From assembly GCA_036841525.1 (NCBI GenBank), contig DAITVZ010000031.1:1-51573 (forward strand): a DNA stretch of 51,573 bases. Direction: 5' to 3'. The stretch is from JAAYEA01 sp012689325. GTDB lineage: Bacteria > Chloroflexota > Anaerolineae > JAAYEA01. Each line of letters begins with the position of its first letter. Within the stretch, counting starts at the first letter, position 1. A program made the translations under genes and the position numbers. Of the stretch, positions 47,928-51,573 are shown piece by piece. The notes under the pieces were generated by a model. It made no database searches, had not been told where the DNA came from, and worked only from the letters and a program-made list of their open reading frames with translations.

Positions 47928-48034
47928 TCGCTGAGCGGCGCGACCCGCTCGCGTTCGAATGCCTTGGCTGGGGCAAGGGCGCTGCCAGTCGCCATGTTCC
48001 TGGTTGCACACTCACCGAACCGAGGTAAAGGTAC

Positions 48035-49024
48035 ATGCTGCAATACATCTTGCGTCGGGTGATGTACCTCATCCCGACTCTGATCGCGATCTCGATCGTG
48101 TCATTCGTGATCATCCAGTTGCCGCCGGGGGACTATCTGACCACCCACATCGCCAGCCTAGCCCAGTCAGGCATGCAGCTCCAGCAGCACGAGATCGACA
48201 TGCTCAAGCGCGAGTACGGCCTGGACCAGCCGATGCACATGCAGTACCTCAGATGGCTCTGGAAGGCGCTGCATGGCAACTTTGGCCTCTCGCTAGAATA
48301 TCGCCTGCCCGTCTCGGACCTGATCTGGGAACGGCTGTGGCTGACGGTAATTCTCTCGTTGACGACGATCCTCTTCAACTGGGCGCTGGCCATTCCCATC
48401 GGCATCTATTCCGCCACGCACCAATATACCCCGCTCGACTATCTCTTCACGTTCGTTGGCTTTGTGGGGCTGGGGACGCCGAACTTTTTGCTGGCGTTGA
48501 TCCTGATGTGGATCGCCTACTCGTCGTTCGGCTTTAGCGTCGGCGGGTTGTTCTCGCCTTCCTTCGAGGAAGCGCCGTGGAGCCTGGCCAAGGTGGTGGA
48601 CCTGATCAAGCACCTCTGGATCCCCATCTTTATTCTGGGCCTCTCCGGCACCGCCGGCCTGATCCGCACCATGCGCGCGCAGATGCTGGACGAGCTGCGC
48701 AAGCCCTATGTGGTGACGGCGCGGGCCAAGGGCCTGACGGAGAGCAAGGCGATCTGGAAGTACCCGGTGCGGGTGGCGCTGAACCCCTTTGTCAGCACCG
48801 TGGGCTGGGCCCTGCCGCAGTTGGTCTCCGGCAGCACCATCGTCTCGGTGGTGTTGAGCCTGCCCACCGCGGGCCCGCTGCTGCTGCGCGCCCTGCAGAA
48901 CCAGGATATGTACCTGGCGGGCAGCTTTCTGATGTTGTTGAGCATCTTGACGGTGATTGGCACGCTGATCTCGGACGTGCTGTTGGCCGTGCTAGACCCG
49001 CGCATCCGTTTTGAGAGGAAATGA
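48035..49024 (+). CDS. ABC transporter permease, OppB/DppB type
   Basis: A 329-residue inner-membrane permease. It begins MLQYILRRVMYLIPTLIAISIV, the usual first helix, then QLPPGDYLTTH, GIYSATHQYTPLDYLFTFVG, the EAA-type loop YVVTARAKGLTESKAIWKYPVR and the end LAVLDPRIRFERK. It overlaps the OppC gene region by the ATGA junction (or stops 2 bp before it, depending on the OppC start). It is 171 bp after SBP3. Paralogous to 989-1975. Confidence 0.95.
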   Translation: MLQYILRRVMYLIPTLIAISIVSFVIIQLPPGDYLTTHIASLAQSGMQLQQHEIDMLKREYGLDQPMHMQYLRWLWKALHGNFGLSLEYRLPVSDLIWERLWLTVILSLTTILFNWALAIPIGIYSATHQYTPLDYLFTFVGFVGLGTPNFLLALILMWIAYSSFGFSVGGLFSPSFEEAPWSLAKVVDLIKHLWIPIFILGLSGTAGLIRTMRAQMLDELRKPYVVTARAKGLTESKAIWKYPVRVALNPFVSTVGWALPQLVSGSTIVSVVLSLPTAGPLLLRALQNQDMYLAGSFLMLLSILTVIGTLISDVLLAVLDPRIRFERK

Positions 49025-49026
49025 TC

Positions 49027-50202
49027 ATGGAAGAGCAGAAAAAAGCCCCCATTTCCCAGAAAGAAGCGCTGGTCAACGATGGGACCGCGTCCAAGACCGA
49101 GGATCGGCTGTTTGTCGCTTCCCAGTGGCAGCTCATGTGGTGGCGCTTCCGCAAGCACAAGGTGGCCCTGTGGAGCATTTTGATCGTGGCCTTGTTCATC
49201 TTTGTCGCGCTGTTTCCCGAGTTTCTGGCCACGGAGGATCCGGAGTACTTTCAGGCCAAGTATAGCTTTGCCCCGCCGCAGGCCGTGCACTTGTTCCGCG
49301 ACGGGGGCATCCATCCCTTCGTCTATGGCTGGACCTACGGCCGCGACCCCGAGACGCTGCAACAGATCTTCAAGGTGGACAAGACGCGCGCCTACGCGGT
49401 CCACTTTTTCGTCAAGGGCCAGGAGTACAAGGTGCTGGGGCTGTTCCCCTCGGATATCCACATCATGGGCTTGGCGCCCGGCAATCCGGACGTGGATAGC
49501 CGGAAGGTGCGGCTGGCGCTGCTGGGGACCGACCGCATGGGGCGCGACATGTGGTCGCGGCTGATGTACGGGACCCGCATCTCGATGTCCATCGGTCTGG
49601 TGGGCGTGGCGGTGAGCCTGATCCTGGGGATCATCCTGGGCGGGCTCTCGGGCTACTACGGCGGGACGGTGGACGAGGCGATTCAGCGTTCCATTGACTT
49701 TCTCCGCTCCATCCCCACGATCCCCTTGTGGATGGGCCTGGCTGCGGCCATGCCCCGGGACTGGCCACCGTTGCGGGTCTACTTTGGGATCACCATCATC
49801 CTCTCGCTGATCGGGTGGACCGGCCTGGCGCGGGTGGTGCGCGGGCGCTTTCTCTCCCTGCGAGAAGAGGACTTTGTCATGGCAGCGCGGCTCTCGGGGA
49901 CCAGCGAGATGCGCATCATTTTGGCGCATATGGTCCCCTCGTTCACCAGCTATATCATCGCCTCGGCGACGCTGGCTATCCCCAGCATGATCCTGAGCGA
50001 GACCTCGCTGAGCTTCCTGGGGCTGGGGCTGCGCCCGCCGGTGATCAGTTGGGGCGTGTTGTTGCAGGAGGCGCAGAACATCCGGACGGTGGCGCAGGCG
50101 CCGTGGCTGATGGTCCCCGGCCTGGCGGTGATCATCATCGTGCTGGCCTACAACTTTTTGGGGGACGGCCTGCGCGACGCCGCTGACCCCTACTCGCGAT
50201 AG
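49027..50202 (+). CDS. ABC transporter permease, OppC/DppC type
   Basis: Inner-membrane permease of 391 residues, partner of the OppB upstream. It has one N-terminal helix (VALWSILIVALFIFVALF), a long extracellular insert (residues about 60-165), then SRLMYGTRISMSIGLVGV, GGLSGYYGG and the EAA-type loop MAARLSGTSEMRIILAHMVP, ending LGDGLRDAADPYSR. Longer than typical OppC (about 300), like the partial copy at the window start. GAGAGG lies 8 nt before the ATG at 49027; an ATG at 49021 overlapping the OppB stop is possible. A terminator follows 17 bp later, so no ATPase gene is in the operon. Confidence 0.95.
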   Translation: MEEQKKAPISQKEALVNDGTASKTEDRLFVASQWQLMWWRFRKHKVALWSILIVALFIFVALFPEFLATEDPEYFQAKYSFAPPQAVHLFRDGGIHPFVYGWTYGRDPETLQQIFKVDKTRAYAVHFFVKGQEYKVLGLFPSDIHIMGLAPGNPDVDSRKVRLALLGTDRMGRDMWSRLMYGTRISMSIGLVGVAVSLILGIILGGLSGYYGGTVDEAIQRSIDFLRSIPTIPLWMGLAAAMPRDWPPLRVYFGITIILSLIGWTGLARVVRGRFLSLREEDFVMAARLSGTSEMRIILAHMVPSFTSYIIASATLAIPSMILSETSLSFLGLGLRPPVISWGVLLQEAQNIRTVAQAPWLMVPGLAVIIIVLAYNFLGDGLRDAADPYSR

Positions 50203-50218
50203 CCGTTGGTCACAAAGG

Positions 50219-50254
50219 AAACCTCCGGGGTCCCTGCGAGCCCGGAGGTTTTTT
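50219..50254 (+). terminator. Intrinsic terminator of the SBP3-OppBC operon
   Basis: AACCTCCGGG and CCCGGAGGTT stem, followed by TTTT. The core CCTCCGGGGTCC, a 7-nt loop and CCCGGAGGTTTTTT are the same as at 26087-26119. Confidence 0.95.
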
Positions 50255-50279
50255 CGTGTTGGCCAGATGACTGGTTTGG

Positions 50280-51573
50280 CTATTTCGGCAGCGCCGCCAG
50301 CATCTCTTCCGCCACCTTTTGCCCGTAGGCGATGGCGTAATTCGTCCCCCGGTCCTGGGGGTAGATGTGCGCCATGGAGCAGAGCCACAAGCCAGCGACC
50401 GGCGACTGGAAGGGCGGCTTGAGCGCCGAATAGTCCAGCCCGATCACCGGCTGGGTGTAGCGCTCCCGCCAGGCCCAAAGCTGCTTCACCCAGTCACGGC
50501 CAAAGCCTTTGAACATCTTGGCCAGATGGGGCAGGTACGCCTCCAGCAGCTCCTCGGCGGACATCCGGTAGTAGGGATCGTCCGCATCCAGGTAGCGGGA
50601 GAGGTAGGCCAGGTGGGTTCCACCATAGGTCTCGGGCCGCTGCATATTGGTGTGCTCGATGACGCCGGTGAAGGGGATGGTGGGATCGCCGACGTTGAGC
50701 CAGTAGGTGTCCGAGAGGGAGCGGTCCAGGCTCATCACCAGGCAGACGTTGGCCAGGTATTCGATCTTGGCCAGGCGCTGGCGGAAATCAGACGGCAGGC
50801 CGGGCGCCAGCTTGGCGGCCAGCTCGGGCGCGGTGGTCACCAGCACGGCGTCATAGGGGCGAAAAGCGCCCTGGCAGACGACGCCGGTAGCGCGGCCATC
50901 GGCGATGGTCACTTCGTCGACCCGCGCGTTCAGCAAGACCTCCACCCCGCGCTGGCGCAGGGTCTGCTCCCAGGTATCGATCACTTGGCCGAACCCGCCA
51001 TTGACATAACCAAGGCGCTCTTCTTGCTTTTTGCCGCGGGAGCTGCCGCGCAGCTTGAGCTTGTTCCAGATCCAGACCGCCGCCACCTGATCGGCGTACT
51101 TGCCGAACTTGCCGCGCAGCAACGGCTCCCAGACGCCGTGATAGACCCCCTTGCCCGCCATCTTGATGAGCCACTCCTTGGCGGTGATCTGCTCCAGCGA
51201 GCGCCAGTCGTTGACAAAGCGGGTCATGACGTAAAGCAAACCCAGTCGAAATCGGTCGACCAAGCTGATGTAAGAGAAGCGCAGCACGTCCAGCGGCTTG
51301 CTCAGGTGATAGATGCGGTTGACGAAGTAGCTGTTGGTGGTGGGGAGCCATTCCAGCTTGTGGCCCCAGCCCAGCTTGTCGATGAGCGCCACGGCGGCGG
51401 TGTCGCTGGTGAAAAAGTGGTGATAGAACTTTTCCAGATAGACGCCGTTGACCTTGAACGACCCGGCCAGGCCCCCCACCGTCTCGTCTTGCTCATAGAT
51501 GGTGCAGTCGTGGCCGTGTTCCGAGAGGACGTCGGCGGCGCTTAGGCCGGTCATCCCTCCGCCCACAATGGCG
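50280..51573 (-). CDS. FAD-dependent amine-oxidase-type protein (5' end outside window)
   Basis: A flavoprotein of the amine oxidase/protoporphyrinogen-oxidase-like group; 431 residues are seen and the first few residues lie beyond the window end. The dinucleotide motif AIVGGGMTGLSAADVLSEHG is at the edge, then YEQDETVGGLAGSF, FYHHFFTSDT, GYVNGGFGQVIDTWEQTLRQR and the C-terminal FAD part GLWLCSMAHIYPQDRGTNYAI. Such proteins act on sugar nucleotides, carotenoids or porphyrins; this one resembles the group often linked to glycosyltransferase genes. Substrate unknown. It is convergent with the OppC gene, behind the terminator at 50219-50254. Confidence 0.88.
   Translation of the reverse strand, partial: AIVGGGMTGLSAADVLSEHGHDCTIYEQDETVGGLAGSFKVNGVYLEKFYHHFFTSDTAAVALIDKLGWGHKLEWLPTTNSYFVNRIYHLSKPLDVLRFSYISLVDRFRLGLLYVMTRFVNDWRSLEQITAKEWLIKMAGKGVYHGVWEPLLRGKFGKYADQVAAVWIWNKLKLRGSSRGKKQEERLGYVNGGFGQVIDTWEQTLRQRGVEVLLNARVDEVTIADGRATGVVCQGAFRPYDAVLVTTAPELAAKLAPGLPSDFRQRLAKIEYLANVCLVMSLDRSLSDTYWLNVGDPTIPFTGVIEHTNMQRPETYGGTHLAYLSRYLDADDPYYRMSAEELLEAYLPHLAKMFKGFGRDWVKQLWAWRERYTQPVIGLDYSALKPPFQSPVAGLWLCSMAHIYPQDRGTNYAIAYGQKVAEEMLAALPK

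Noticed and set aside
47930..48034. tRNA-like GTTCGAAT sequence before OppB
   Set aside because: The rest of a tRNA (acceptor and anticodon stems) cannot be folded from the flanks.
48706..50478. Long minus-strand frame opposite OppC
   Set aside because: Antisense shadow; crosses the terminator and has no protein features.

Overview
The window looks like chromosome of a high-GC bacterium of the Chloroflexota, most likely an Anaerolineae-type heterotroph. This is inference from style, not from a marker gene. The signs are very large Tat/lipoprotein family-5 solute-binding proteins with Val-Glu-Lys-rich linkers, Opp-type permeases with long extracellular inserts, DUF5597 and DUF4038 glycosidase-like proteins, an archaeal-type AspRS under T-box control, and clear sigma70-like promoters (TTGACA-17-TATAAT type). 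I saw no rRNA, tRNA, CRISPR array or phage genes. About 50 protein genes fill the window and intergenic space is short.

Layout. 1-8749 (minus): a solute-binding protein with OppB and OppC (cut by the window edge), then a PHP phosphatase, GNAT, FGE-fold protein and sulfatase run. 8907-16611 (plus): alpha/beta hydrolase, M19 dipeptidase-like protein, acetyl-esterase-like hydrolase, an alkaline-phosphatase-superfamily protein with Thr in the sulfatase nucleophile position, a receiver-DUF3052 fusion, a Gfo/Idh oxidoreductase and a CBM9-like protein. 16685-20508 (minus): FAD oxidoreductase, 2[4Fe-4S] ferredoxin and an orphan solute-binding protein, with LacI-type dyads at both ends. 20748-23605 (plus): perR-katG with a PerR box at the start site. 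23690-27711 includes a LacI regulator, two small envelope proteins and a membrane glycosyltransferase. 26134-32224 (minus): rmlD, two GT2 enzymes, metG and the membrane glycosyltransferase, apparently one operon. 32316-37523 (minus): kinase-like protein, YgbA-like Cys protein, and two UroD-family proteins bracketing a GH35/42-like glycosidase. 37701-39354 (plus): ABC exporter pair. 39358-41064: AspRS with a full T-box leader. 41162-43685 (plus): MerR-like regulator, PocR-domain histidine kinase, response regulator, then a four-CxxC protein whose promoter shares a motif with the regulator promoter. 43781-50202: a DUF4038 glycosidase divergent from a second solute-binding protein-OppB-OppC operon, with a 225-bp non-coding MITE inserted between the two promoters. 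50280-51573: an FAD amine-oxidase-type protein, cut by the window end.

How it fits together. Three family-5 binding proteins, several glycosidase-like enzymes, a sulfatase, esterases, a Gfo/Idh dehydrogenase and CBM9 suggest uptake and stepwise breakdown of decorated (sulfated, acetylated or methylated) oligosaccharides. The second Opp operon ends in a terminator with no ATPase gene, so ATPases must be shared. The best candidates for undescribed biology are the MITE between divergent promoters, the Thr-for-Cys sulfatase relative, the FAD protein-ferredoxin-orphan binding-protein operon, the UroD-glycosidase-UroD cluster, and the PocR kinase regulon with its ACTAGTT start-site motif.
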